Assembly (NCBI GenBank): GCA_027603065.1
Contig: JADGJP010000035.1
Span: forward strand, 183,609 to 247,608
Origin: Geranomyces variabilis
Lineage: Eukaryota > Chytridiomycota > Chytridiomycetes > Spizellomycetales > Powellomycetaceae
Length of the DNA stretch: 64,000 nucleotides
Direction of reading: 5' to 3'
The translations under genes were made by a program, and so were the position numbers. Below are positions 9,520-21,182 of this stretch, piece by piece. How positions within the stretch are numbered: position 1 is the stretch's first letter; the number at the start of each line of letters is the position of its first letter. The notes beneath the pieces were generated by a model. The model did not search any database and was not told where the DNA came from. It saw only the letters and a list, made by a program, of their open reading frames with translations.

Positions 9520-12504
9520 TTAGCGCTCTGGCTTATCGTCGAAACCCGGCCGCCTGACTGCGTTACGTCGCATTGCGGGACGCCGTGGTTGGGTGATGTC
9601 CCGCAATCGCGGCTGTGAGGTCGTATCCGGCGGTGGCGGGGCCATATCCGGCGGCCACGGCGCGTGAACCGCTTGAGGTTCCGCCTTATTTGCTTCCGGC
9701 TGCTTTGCCACCTTCACCAGTTCCGGCTGTCTCGCCGGCTGCGCAAGAAATTGCACCACATCGCGCACAGTGTCCCAGCCATCACCCGTGCCAGTCACGC
9801 TCAACTCATCAGCGCCACTCTCCTCCCACCGCGCCCAAGTCATAGCATCGCCCACAGCCTTCCGCGCCCGCTCAACACTTCCCTGCGTCAGACCCAGCAA
9901 CACCACCCCATCCCGCCTCGCCGCGCCCGCAAACTGCGCAACAGTCTCCCACTGCGCCTGCCTGGCCGCTTCGCGAATCACAGCCGCGTACGAATGCGCA
10001 TTCGGCCGGTGCCCGCCCGTCCGCCGCTCAATATCGCGAAAACACGCGCGCGCGGCGTCTAACGAGCCGGAACCGGCACCGCCGCCTCCGCCGCGTTTAG
10101 CGAGTGCGCGTAGCAGTTGATTCATTGCGTAGACTGTGGGTCGGATGTCGAGTTCGGTGGCCATAAAGTCTAGCAAGGCGGCGCGGCTTGCTGCGTAGTC
10201 GCGTGTTCGTGGTGGGAGCTTGAAGCTGCCGCTATTACTGCTATCGACAGCGCCGGCGCCGCCGGGATTGTTGTCGCTTTCCGCACGATCAGCGGTGCGC
10301 GCTTCGCCCTTCTCACCACGTGCAACCCGAGACTCAAACCCACATCCATAAGCCCAAAGCAAGATATCGCAAACCGCAGCGGTATGCTTCACGCCCGCAC
10401 GGCGCATTTCATAAAATACGCGGCGTACACGACCCAGATCCCGCGTGCTAAGCATTATGGCTTCAAGGTAATTGCGGAACGCAAGTGCATCGGGTGCCAG
10501 CGCTGGCGAAACGCGCGAAGTACTGCTGCCACCACCACCACCACCACGAGCCCGCCTCGCATTCATTTCCGCCCAGAGCCGCTGCACAATCGCAAAGTCG
10601 TAGCGAAAGATATATATCAGCTGGGTATATACTTTACGGTCGGCTTGGAACCCGCGCGACTGCAGGTCTTGTAATATCGTCGTCGCGAGGTCCGGGTTGT
10701 TGGTACGCGCGCAGTGGGCGAGAAAGACGCCCATGATGTGCGCTTCGTGTCGGCGTGTTCGCGCGGATTTTCGCCCTGGTGTTGATGGTTCTGATGTGGA
10801 GCGAGCTTGCGATGACGATGGCATTTGGTCAAGAACTCGAAACGCAGCACGGCAGTCGTTGACGCGAAGGCAGCCCGCAATGATCTTCGTAAAGAAAAAC
10901 ACGTTGGGCACGAGTCCATCGTCAATCATCTCTTTCAATATCGCTTCAGCTTTTGCGGGTTGGTTTAGAGCGAGGTATCCGCTCGCCATGGAGCCGTATA
11001 TCGACGCATCGGGTATAATGTGGCGCTTCTTTATGACATTCAGCAGAATGGCCGCGTCGGCGACCCGGCCGTGCCGGTTGAGGTAGTCGATAACGATGGA
11101 GAAAAAGATCAAATCGACCTTCTCGGAGGCGACGGCCTGCTCCACAAATGCGAAAACCTCGGGATGAAAGCCTGGTTTTGCGAAAAGTTGTTGCAAGAGA
11201 ATGGAAACGGTCGCGATCGTAGGCTGGACATTCTGCCTGGCAAACTCGGCCAGCCAAGCGCCGTGCTCCGCATCTTCGCGTCGCGACGCGCTCAGAGCAG
11301 AGTTCAACATTCGTGAATCTGCCTCAACGCCAAAGAACTCCATGTCAACCAGGAGCTTGGTAGCGAACTCCGCATTCCGAAAGCGCGACGCGATGCGCAG
11401 AAAGTGGGAATAGCTCGCCGCACATAGCCGGACACTTTCCGCAACGAGCACTTCATACAAGCGGACGGCGCCCTGCAAGTCCGCATTGAGCAGACGGCCC
11501 TCAAGTACGTGTCGGATGAGTTTAGGAGAAAGAATGTGGGGATGTTTGCGAACAAGGCGGGATATGGCCCATTTCAGGCGGTCCGGATCGCCAGTATTTA
11601 CGACGGCGCGGAAGAATGTAGACTCTTGCCAGTGCGGTGAAGGGCTGGCAGTTAGACCTTCAACCGCTTCCCAGGTCTCCACAATGTCGTGGTACAGCAG
11701 TCTCGCAAAATCAGATTTCTTTGTCTCTGATGCGAACGCCAAAAAGTGATTATATGCGCATGATGAAAAAGACAGACCGCTGTCGCAAAGGATGCGGTAG
11801 AGTGGCGGAACATTGCATGGGTCTAGCTCTGCTATCGCCCACGCAACGTCATGTGGAGACACAAAGCCGTTGGCAGTGCCGCAGGGTAGCATGCTTATGA
11901 TGTGACGCGTATCTGGAGGGTCCTGCTTGAGCAGTTCACGCATGAGTGCGCTGTCTGGCGGCTCAAACAGTTGCGCTGTACTGGCGCCGCGGTCGCCAGC
12001 AGCATTGCGGTCACCGTCACGGTGACTTCTCTCACCGCGGCCACCGCCGGTCTCGCCGTCGCTGCTGCTGCTGCTGTTGTTATCGCTGCCGTTACCGTTC
12101 AATAAGGTAATACTACTGACGTCGCTACTGCGGACGTGATTGCTGTTGTTGCGTATCCCACGAGCCGTGGTACATGTGCGCTTTCTGCCGACCAGCAAGA
12201 GCACCGCGGCAGTCCTCCGTCGCGCGGTCATTCCGGCGCCGCCTGCAGCGTCCGACCACATGCAACGCCAAGCAAGACACTGTCTACCAACAATGGCAAG
12301 ACGTCCGCTGCGAGTGAGATACGGGTATCGCTGGCGGAGAGTCGGGCAGAGGGAGAAGCTGGAGTGTGCGGAGAATGTCGTGCGGAAGTTTTCAAAGGTT
12401 GCTATGGGGAGCAGACGGTTAACGGCAGCGAAGCTCATCAAGAGCAAAGCGCTGGGAGCGATGAATCTATCGTCGTCGTTTGCGTCGTCGTTGTCGTCAG
12501 CGTC

Positions 12505-12535
<31 letters not shown>

Positions 12536-12666
12536 ACGGATGCAAGAGCACAGAGAGCGCGACTGGCCGAGATAGCGGAGCAGCACGCGGCGTAACGGGA
12601 GGAAGTGGGAGAGAAAAAGAAAGATGGCGCGCGGGGGGCGAGCTCATGATGCGACACCGTCCGCAC
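9520..12666 (-). CDS. Mitochondrial pentatricopeptide-repeat (PPR) protein
   Basis: A single uninterrupted frame of up to 1048 codons. The middle and C-terminal parts are helical hairpin repeats of about 35 residues typical of PPR proteins, for example DASIYGSMASGYLALNQPAK, then AEAILKEMIDDGLVPN, and FFTKIIAGCLRVNDCRAAF followed by RVLDQM. The N-terminal portion is long. A start at residue 77 (coordinate 12438, MSFAAVNRLLPIATFENF) would put an Arg/Ser-rich, acid-free presequence first and is the more likely start; the stretch before it is Ala- and Asp-rich low complexity. PPR proteins bind organellar RNA and act in processing, stability or translation; the target is unknown. Ser/Asn/Gly-rich inserts interrupt the repeats. 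It converges with HEM14, with 95 bases between the stops. Confidence 0.85.
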
Positions 12667-12938
12667 CAGGCATCAGCGTTGAGGTTCAGGTTCTTTGTTT
12701 GAGACGAATGTCGGCGAGCGCAATCCCCGCAAAACACGGCTGGCAGCGAGCGAGAGAGACGAGGGCGAAAGAGGCCCGTGTGGCGCAGTCACCAGCAAAA
12801 CTATAGTGCGTGACTCAACGACAGGGGTAGCACGCCAGCAGCAAGGAGGTTCCCACGCTCTGACTCTCCTCCTTGCCCCTCGCCCCCCGTCTCCCTCCGT
12901 TCGTCGTTGTCCGCACCGTTTCTTCGCTAATTATTTTG
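12667..12938. promoter_or_regulatory. Divergent promoter between PPR and GPCR genes
   Basis: About 270 bases separate the outermost PPR start from the GPCR start. The GPCR side is a C/T-rich leader. No TATA box or known operator stands out. Confidence 0.35.
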
Positions 12939-14824
12939 ATGCATCCTCGTCCGTTGTCGACGATGGCTGCCTCGCTGACTCCGTCTGCGACACTGCCGCT
13001 GCAAACTCCCTTCCTGCTTCCCTTTGCACTCGTCGCTTCGGCACTGTCCACGGCCGAAAGTGTCACATCCACCGCTGTTCCCGATGTTCCCACTGTTCTC
13101 GCTGTTACCAATGCCACTGATGCTACTGAGTCGGCTGCTGCTGTCGCCCTACCCTCCGATGCCGAGCTCGTTGCAACCCGAATCAATTTGATCTTTATCA
13201 TGACAGCCACAATGTCTGTTGCCGGCGCGATCACCGTCATCCGCTCATACGTCTCGCGCAGAGAGCTACGCACACCTTCGTTGCAAATCGTCGCCGTCAT
13301 GGCTGTCTGCGACCTGGGCTTTGCGCTCAAATTCGTCGGCTCTGCGCTACTTTCACTGCTGGGAAACACCTCGGCCGTGACTACTGGCACCATCTTGTGC
13401 GGCGTCAGCGGACATCTAGGCCAGTTCTTTGCTCTGTCGACAATCTTATGGTAACGCCTATATACATTTCCCACTCCTTTTCCTTGCAGCCTTCACATAT
13501 TCGGGCATTTCACACAAACCTTCTTTCTTCCCAGGAACGGAGCTATATCCCTCAATCTCTTTATGCTGCTTCTTAATCCACGCAAGCTTAAGCCTGGCCG
13601 TTTCGTTCGCATATATCATTACATTATCTGGGGTTACTGCATCCTTTCCGCCATCGTGCTGGGCGTAACCAATCAGATCGGCTTTACCGAGGACGGCACC
13701 TGCTGGATCATCGGCAAGCAAAGCCCCTTCCGACTGCTCTTTTACGCTCCGCTGTTTGTCAGTTTCCTTTTCGCGCTCTTTGCCGTGTGCTTTGCGACGT
13801 ACCGCCTGCAAGTCAGCGGCCGCGACACCTCGGCGGCCAGCGACACCCGCAAGGTTATGAGTCGCAAGCGCGCCAGCCTCGTACGCATATACCTTGTCAC
13901 TATCGTTTATGTCTTTGTCTGGATGTGGTGCGTGTCTGCTGAACCAAACTGCATCTGCACTACCATTTGCAAAGGCTTGTCATCTGACTGAAATCTGCGC
14001 GCGCTCTATCTCATGCGCATAGGTCGATCATTTTTCGCGCTACAGCGTTTTCGTCCGACGAACCTCCTCCACTCTGGCTCACGTACATTCAAGCCTTCTT
14101 TCTCGGCTCGCAAGGATTCTTTAATGCGGCCGCTTGGTCCATCTCGGTTCTGTTTGCGCCAAAGCCGTCGAAAGAGCCCATGAAACCACAGATTGTCCTC
14201 GGGATGCCGGCGCCAATGGAGGTTGAAAACTCGATTGCGCGGTTCCAAATCATGTACCCACCCAGCAGCAACCTCCCGCATCGCGCCAAAGAATCTTGGG
14301 AGCACAATAAGGCAAATCAAGATTTGGAGCAGTCTGGCCTTTCAGTGTTTGACCAAGGGGGGCACACGCCGCCGCAGCAGGACTCGGTCTGGCGCATTGC
14401 CGTACGCGCTGCTGCAGGTTCGCCGACGTTTGACCTGCCTCGCGCTATGCCCGACGAGCAACAGGAGCAAGGCGCTACAGTTGACAATGTCACAACAGCC
14501 ACTGCCGCGCCAGGCGCGTCCATTTCGCACCACCCGACAACCCGCTCAAGCCGCACGCAACGCAGCCGACTTGGTCGAAGTCACGCGCGCACTCGATCGT
14601 CATTTTATGACTTTTACGATTTGCTTGTCTTTGAAGGGCAGCACCATGGTCACAACTACGACGCCCACAATGAAATGGAAGTGTTTTCGTCAGAGCTCCC
14701 GCCTGGCACGTCCAGCGAGGACCCTGTCAGGGCGCAGGACGACGCTTCAACGCTTGATGACGACGGCGGTTGGAAGGTTGGGCAAGACTGGTCGGCGAGA
14801 CGGCAGTGGGCTGGACATGCATAA
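12939..14824 (+). CDS. cAMP-receptor-like seven-transmembrane protein (class E GPCR type)
   Basis: Three exons (12939-13450, 13535-13927, 14023-14824) give 568 residues; a Met at 12963 is an alternative start. A hydrophobic leader and an Ala/Thr-rich extracellular part precede seven hydrophobic spans between about residues 85 and 370. Signatures of the Dictyostelium cAR/CRL family are visible: ILWNGAISLNLFMLLLNP in TM3, YHYIIWGYCILSAI in TM4, the extracellular TCWI motif after it, and FFLGSQGFFNAAAWS in TM7. A hydrophilic C-tail of about 200 residues is rich in Ser, Thr and His and could be a phosphorylation and arrestin region. Both introns split a Trp codon (TG|G). The ligand is unknown; fungal members are usually tied to nutrient or cAMP signalling by inference only. 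Confidence 0.82.
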
Positions 14825-15250
14825 CAGCTGTCCTACGCCGCAATTTTTGTATTTGCCTCTAGTTTGTTGATGGTTGGATATACCCCTTTTTCTTCTTCCT
14901 ATTTCGTTTTAGATAGAACAGACCACCCTCTTATTTTCGCGAGCCTTTTACCCCTTGGTTAGATATTATACCCCTTCCAGACTTTTCTAGTACACTTTGC
15001 AGTTATTCCTACTTACTCTCTTGATTCTAAAAGTCCCAATCTGTGTACAGTTTCTTAGATTGCGGTCCCAGCATGAGGTATGGAGTAAAACCCGGCCCGG
15101 ACTGTCGAAAAACAGAGACGTCCCGTTCATTGCCGCGCCTGCGCCACGCGTCAAAAGATGTCGTAAGCCTTCAGCGTCGATCATTCTGCCACATCCTCCT
15201 TCGAAGCCTTACTACAAGCTCTGCCAATTGCCATTCCCTCAATCCTAAAG
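14825..15250. other. Intergenic region, nothing recognised
   Basis: The left part is AT-rich and pyrimidine-rich 3' flank of the GPCR gene; the right part is the short promoter of the TIM21-like gene. No RNA gene or conserved frame was seen. Confidence 0.5.
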
Positions 15251-16369
15251 ATGGCCGTCTCACGCTTACTAGCCGCCCGTCGCATCGCAGCTCTCTCCAC
15301 TCCGCTACCGCCAGCGCTGCTTCTGCGAGCTTTCGCGCCGCTCCGCAACGTGCAATCTACTACGCGCGCATCCCCAAATACTACAGCAGCAGAAACCACC
15401 AACGAGTCCGCGACCACCTCGTCTCCGCCACCACCACCACCACCGCACTCTCCGCCGCCGCCGTTGACGGCGAGCGAGATTGCCGACTTGCATCGGCAGG
15501 AGCGCGCGCATGCACGTCGCGAGTACTGGGAAACTGTTCGCTGGGAGATTGGCGAGACATTTCGTCGAGGTAAAGTAGAAAGGAAAGGAGGAATAGCAAT
15601 ATGGCAGGCGCGCAGATGCTAGATGCACATGCTGTTGCTTACTGCTGTAAAATCCCTAACGGGCGCCTGTTGACTTTGTACCAAATTCTGTATCGTCACA
15701 TAGGCTTCCACATCCTAACCTCCCTCGGCTACTCCTCAATCCTCATCCTCGGCCTCGGCGTCCTCGGCGCCGCATTCTACAACCTCTCCCTAACAATCGA
15801 AGACGACTCGAAGTACGACGCATTGCACGACGCCGCGCTTGCGACAGTTGTTGAGAATGACGCGGTGCGGAGAGCGATCGCTGCTGGTGGGAAAGTTGTG
15901 GGAGTGAAGGGTCGGCGTGGGGACACGGGTGTGTCGCGGCGGTTGATTGTGGAGGATGGGAATGAGGTGCTTGTGATGGGGTTTGCGGTTGAGGCGGGTG
16001 GGAGTGGGAAATTGAGTGTTGGTGGTGGTGGTGGGAACGGACTGGAGGGAAGGGTGCATGCGGAGTTCGTGAAGGTGCGTGCGACTGAGAGGGGGACACT
16101 GCAATCGCTTTGCGTATTGTCGTTTCTTTGCTTTCGACGAAATACCAGTTGGACTCACTCTGTGCTGTTTTTCGTACTCTTTCTTGTAGGATAAGGCGAC
16201 GGGTGAGTGGACGCAACGGCTAGTGCAGGTGGACCTGCCGGGCAACAGACAAAAACCGATCGTCGTGGTGGACAATCGGCCTGTGTTTGTAATGCCTGAG
16301 CAAAAGCGGAACGGATGGTTTGGTTTTGGTGGTGGCTCCAGGACTGCTGTGCAGACCCGCCATGCTTGA
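15251..16369 (+). CDS. TIM21: Tim21-like subunit of the mitochondrial presequence translocase
   Basis: Three exons (15251-15569, 15704-16074, 16190-16369) give 289 residues. The N-terminus is Arg/Ala-rich without acidic residues, as in mitochondrial presequences, then a Thr/Pro linker with a run of seven prolines. A single membrane span (ILTSLGYSSILILGLGVL) is followed by an intermembrane-space domain with GGKVVGVKGRRGDTGVSRRL, VLVMGFAVEAGGS and GRVHAEFVKDKATGEW, the order seen in Tim21. Tim21 links the TOM and TIM23 complexes and respiratory supercomplexes. A glycine-rich insert lies inside the domain. A Coa1/Tim21-superfamily relative is the main alternative. Intron phases are 1 and 0; the gene converges with the SYLF gene, 200 bases between stops. 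Confidence 0.72.
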
Positions 16370-16569
16370 GGCTTAATGATGATTCAGAGACCTCAAGAGA
16401 GGAGAGAAGACGGGAAGACTCGAACGGCATTCAGGCAATATTTTGTGGCGTAAATGTACAAAGGAACACGCTTCTCGAGTAACACAGCAAGATTGTTTTC
16501 TGTTATGCTTCATGCTTTTCTTATATATCAAAACAAACAATCGCGCTGCCGCGCTCGAGGACTCTTCCG

Positions 16570-18095
16570 CTACTGCTGATTCCACTGCGCGGGGTTCATG
16601 CCCCCGTAATGCTGGCTAAACCCCCCTTGCTGTTGCCCGCCGCCCGATTGTTGTTGCTGCTGCCACTGCTGATTCGCAAGTAGTTGTTGCGAGAGAGCCG
16701 CCTGATAATCGAATCCTGGTTGTTGCGGTTGCGATTGCAGGGACTGCTGCGGCGACTGCTGCGGGTGTGCCGCGTGGAGACTTTGCGAATACCCAAACAT
16801 GTTTCCCGAGTTGCCAACCGGCATCGTGGGAGTTGGATAACCCAACGTCTGGACCCCGGCGCCCATGGCGGGAGGCGTCTGGGCGAGGGCGCTCGCCTGT
16901 TGATGAAATTTCATTTGAAGCTGTTGCTGCTGAAATTGGAGCTGCGCGAGGTGTTGCTGTTGCTGCTGTTGCTGCTGTTGAAGGAGGGCAGCTTGATCGT
17001 ACGCGCCATACTGGTTTTGCTGCGGGGAGCCGTAAGCGTTCATCTGCGGCTGCTGTTGTAGGCCGTATTGGTCTTGATGCGGAGAGCCGTATGCGTTCAT
17101 TTGCGGTTGCTGTTGCTGCTGTTGTAGTTGTTGTTGAGGGTATGATGAAGCGTTTTGCTGCGTCTGTTGGGCGGGTCGAGATTTCGTGATTGACGGTGCG
17201 ATATTGGAAATAGCGTCCAGGTTGGCAAAGTTCTTGCGCTTGGCGTCAACGCCTGACGCGCTCCCTCCTGCCGCGAGGTTCATAACAATGTACAGCGCGT
17301 TGCCCACAGACGAGCGGTCGACCGTGATCTTGTTTGTCAGGACCTATATAGCAATTTCCGACAATGTCAGTCACGACGAACATCAAGTGACATGCATTCG
17401 CTCCAACTTACATCAAACCACGTAACGCTCTCGCCATGCCACCTCCCATGCCGTTGCGGGTCCTCCCGCACAAACCATGCAACCATGTTGCTCGCGATTA
17501 ATTCTGGCGGCGTAAAACCGCCGTTGAAACGAACCCAGCCGTACACGTCAACCGCCGGATTAATCGGTTCGTTGCCGTGAATAGGACCCGGTTTAAATTG
17601 GTCAGTAACGCCGAGGCGGAGGAGAGCGCGCGAGACAAGTTTGTGGATAACGTTTTCGGTCATGAACACCAGGACGGTTTCCTGCGCGGGCTGGATTGTG
17701 CTGGATTGGGATTCTAGCTCGATTGCGCAGGGTGCGGACCATTCTGAATAGAAGCGCGAAGGCCAAGGAAAAAGAGTTAGCGGCACGGCTTTGGGGCATC
17801 CCGTTATAGGGACGGCAATTCGCGGCATGCTCCACACACCAACCTCCTGATTTCAACCGCACTACGGCAACACCCTTATTTCCGCGACATATTGCGCAAC
17901 TGCGGACAAATGGTGGTAAGTGGTCTTATGCTTGCGGGACAAGGCCTTTTGGTCTGTTGTAGCGGTTTTCACACACCCCATGGCGCTAGTGATGTAGACT
18001 GGTGGAATTGCGCCCTGGTTCTTGTCCACAAAGGTGCTGAAGGTCTTCGCGGCCAATTGGCACTCTTCGCCGGCAGTGAGGTCTCTTTGAGCCAT
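16570..18095 (-). CDS. SYLF-domain (Ysc84/Las17-binding-like) protein with Q-rich tail
   Basis: Exons from high to low: 18095-17977, 17899-17844, 17743-17412, 17343-16570; 426 residues. The N-terminal half carries a divergent SYLF domain: AAKTFSTFVDKNQGAIPPVY, then NKGVAVVRLKSGEWSAPCAI (the family hallmark is ..VVARLPDGSWSAPSAI), VLVFMTENVIHKLVS and a C-terminal VYGWVRFNGGFTPPELIASN. SYLF proteins such as yeast Ysc84 bind phosphoinositides and actin at endocytic sites. Instead of the SH3 domain common there, this protein ends in about 200 residues of Gln/Pro/Asn-rich low complexity with two QPQMNAYGSPxQxQYG repeats. The small second exon (56 nt) was placed because it alone restores the WSAP motif in frame. 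Identity is good, exact exon 1 and 2 borders less so. Confidence 0.68.
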
Positions 18096-19167
18096 GTTGA
18101 GGCAGTGGAGTTGTGACGGATTGCGGCAGGGTGGACGACCCACTCTCGTTGGCCAACGCGCTGTGAACCGATACCCCCCGGGTACCAAACTTGTTCTTCC
18201 TCTTTTGCATTTTCAACGACCCTTTGCCCCGTCCACGTTCAAAGCTGACAGAAATGTGGAAATCGTGGACGTTGCAAATTACATTGCTCAGTCCACTTTC
18301 CAGACAAGAGCGTCGTAGAACGCATAACCCAACATTGCCCTCCCAGGGAGTCCCACTCCCTTTTGACCTACGTTCCTCGACAGCATGTAAGTGACTCACA
18401 TCCTTCGGTTTCTCACCTTCATGTAACTGTATGCAAAAAACATGCGGTAAGTTTTGCCTTCTCATCTACTCCTTTGCCTTTTTCCCCACCGGCTATATCT
18501 ACTCCGCCTTTTTTACACACTGCTTGCGTCGTCGTGCATCTTCTCAATCACGTCCGCCGTTGCAAACTTGCTGAGCTCGGCAGGCGCGTGGGTTCCTCCA
18601 GCATCCGGTGAACAATGTAATACCAGACGTCGAAACACAGGTAGATTTCGACAAGAACGGCGCTTGAGGACCTTTTTTGTGACATAAAGGTAGATGGTCC
18701 CACAGCAGGCGCCAGCCGTAGCGTCTGCAAAGCGCAACTTTTTCGGCCACTTGCAGGGTTCAAAGGCGCTGTCTCAAAATTTGCGTGCAACGTGGACCAC
18801 CGCAGACGAACCTGCGGTCTGAATGGTGATGCTGGGACCGGCTCCGCTGCTGCTGGTCAACTTTATCATTATGTATAAAACATGAGGTTGCATCATCTAC
18901 TTCGTCCAGCGTCTTTGCCGGCGAGATGTTTAATGCAATCTGTTCTGCGGCTGTGGTTAGATGGCTGACGGTTTGGGGATTTTCCAGTGATGTGCGAGTG
19001 AGTCATCCTGACAGCGAGAGCCAAAAATAAGCTGCTGCTTCCTAAAAATAATACCTAAAGATTTTCCCCAGTAACTAAGATTAACATAAAAACCAAACAA
19101 AGGAATTCTACATCTTCTATTCGGGTACCCTGTCGATTCACAAAAAGGATACTACACCTTCAGCGAC
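18096..19167. other. Long intergenic region with a possible small minus-strand gene
   Basis: Between the SYLF gene start and the first 7TM-family gene lies 1.07 kb. On the minus strand, about 18871-18512, pieces of frame look protein-like: MIKLTSSSGAGPSITIQTAG starting near 18870, FEPCKWPKKLRFADATAG, GTIYLYVTKKVLKRR, and a terminal ELSKFATADVIEKMHDDASS. They are not all in one frame and plausible splice sites exist but do not give a unique model. I recognise no family. The piece nearest 18100-18500 shows nothing. Confidence 0.25.
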
Positions 19168-20297
19168 ATGTCTGATGAGGTGCCGACTGATTTGCCAACA
19201 TGCTTGGACGCTCTTGACAATTCAGAGTGGGACAACTTTTACCAAACGATGACCTTTTCCTACGATTCTGATTCAGTTTCGTTTATCAGTTGAGTTTAAA
19301 AGGTTTAAGCAGATAAGATTCATGATCCGGACAAAGTTCTGATACGGCAAACTCTGCGACAGTATCATTGTGCGTGGAATTTCTGTTTTTGTCCCTTTTG
19401 TTCGATCGGCTGATTGGACTGACCCATCGGCCAACAAAGATCACATTTTGGGCAGCTGTCGCAACATCCATTCTCTGGAACGTTATCTGCCTTCTGTCGC
19501 GGAGGGTGACGTGGATACATGAGACGCTGGATGGACACCTCACCTTCTTTTGGATACGTGGAATTCTCGCGGCTTTCAATCAGTTTTTTGTCATCCGACT
19601 GCTATATCTCCGCGTGGCCGATGCCCTATCACGCTTCGGAGGACGACCGGTTGCGATGGCCGCGCTGGCATCAACATGGGCCGTGCTTATCTCAGAGCTA
19701 TGCAAGCATTTGACCGGGACCATTATGCTGACTATATCCCGGGACGATGATCAGACACTTTATTACGACTGGATGTTGTATACAGCAACAGCCTACCGCA
19801 TTCTAATAGATTGCGTGTTCAGCTTCTACTCCTTCTGGGTGTAAGTCTTTAACCTGTTGATCCGCAACTAATATCACGACGCTAATACTGTCTGGCTTCC
19901 CCTCCCCTCCAGTATCCACCAGGCCTCCTCCGGCGTCATACCCTCTAACAAAAAACGCGGCTTACGGGAAGATGTAGCCTTCCTTATCGGATATGGCGCC
20001 CGGGTCCTCATTTTCCTCGGCGTTGACGGCGTGACGGTCACTGCGATGGTTATTTCACGCAATTACGACGATACATCCTTTGAGGCGCTTACACTGTGGG
20101 CAGTGACACAGCTGCTGGGACCGGTGAAACCATATCTGATCTGCACGGATATGTCGCGGATCCGTGCGCTTAGCGAACTTGGGCAAGTGGACGAGTCCGC
20201 GTCGGGTAAATCGAGCGGGGTAAAAGCGGGGACTACGCTGGTGGAACGAAGGCTGAACACTGCGACAATGGAGATCAATGACCCCGAGAGTCGCTGA
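19168..20297 (+). CDS. Unrecognised 7TM family, member 1
   Basis: Exons 19168-19288, 19363-19840 and 19913-20297 give 327 residues. A short N-terminal part (MSDEVPTDLPTCLDALD) precedes seven hydrophobic spans. Signature segments shared with the genes at 42813 and 44132 are FDRLIGLTHRPTKITFW (after TM1), YLRVADALSRFGG (after TM3), DVAFLIGYGARVLIFLGVD (TM6) and KPYLICTDMSRIRALSE directly after TM7, like a receptor helix 8. The 7TM layout with a conserved basic loop after TM1 and a post-TM7 motif suggests a receptor, but I cannot match it to any named GPCR class. Intron 1 (phase 1, just before TM1) is at the same place in all three paralogues; intron 2 (phase 2, before IHQASSG) is shared with member 2 only. 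Confidence 0.78.
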
Positions 20298-21182
20298 GAT
20301 ACGCTATAAATTTGTAGCAGTACGTACCCGTGTCATGTGTTGGTCACTGTCGGATTTTAGATAGAGAAAAATCGGCTTGACCTAGCCCATTTCCCAAAAT
20401 ATAATTTAAAAACCCGAGCGTATTTTCACTGAACCGTTTAATGAAGCTCACGTTAATTGCTACTTAATTGGTGAACGGGACAGATGCAAGGGAACCGATG
20501 AAGGCCCCTTCTGATGAGTCACCGTCCTTCCACCGGAACGCTCCGGTGGCGTGTCAGGGCTTAGACATGGCTTGCTCAGCAGCAAGCGCAAAACACCCGG
20601 TGTTTGGAGGGTTACCGCATGAGAGCACCTTACTGAATTTTACTCCCAACACCAACCCAATAAAAGTGAGTACCGCCAAGCGCATCTGCGTGGGGATCCG
20701 AGCAGACTACGGCGAGCGATATATTGCGGAAAAAGCGAGGCTGCGGCGAGTCGATGGATGGATGGATGGATAAATTACCGGACGGATGGATATAGTCTTA
20801 TCGCTTGGGCGGAGCAATTCGGGCGGAATGAAGATTGCATGGAAATGGCGGTCGGGATGACCAGACCGCCGAGAGTCGCATCTGCGGCGATTGTCGCCAA
20901 CTGCTGGGTGGCCTGCTACACTGGCGATGAAGGCATTTGAGATGCCGTGATCATTGGCAGTCCGCCCATCGCTTGTGGCTGGGCGCAGCGGCAAACAAAC
21001 GGTGCCTGCTTCCGTTGGGATGCATGCGGAGAAGTTTAACAAGCTGGGCGAGGAGATGGCCGAGATATTGTGCGGCGCGGGTTATGCCACAACGACGGCG
21101 GATGGAATGTCCAGTATCTGGAGTTGTGGACCGCGGCCCTAACCTCGCTCGTTTCTTCGCTCTTTTTCAGAACGACTCGAAA
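20298..21182. promoter_or_regulatory. Intergenic region; RPS2 leader with probable 5'-UTR splice acceptor
   Basis: No gene is supported in these 885 bases. A short GGAT tandem (about 20753-20770) is present. Immediately before the RPS2 start, 21140-21170 reads CTAAC, then a long pyrimidine run and CAG, a textbook branch point and 3' splice site. This suggests an intron in the RPS2 5' leader; the donor could not be fixed. Confidence 0.4.

Noticed and set aside
12136-12702. 188-codon plus-strand frame opposite the PPR gene N-terminus
   Set aside because: It mirrors the Ala/Asp/Ser-rich low-complexity part of the PPR frame, has no domain and no supporting splice or promoter logic.
17844-17910. 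Ending SYLF exon 1 at GGGTG after VAEIR
   Set aside because: That frame stops at once and destroys the conserved GVAVVRLKSGEWSAP; the two-intron model with a 56-nt exon restores it.
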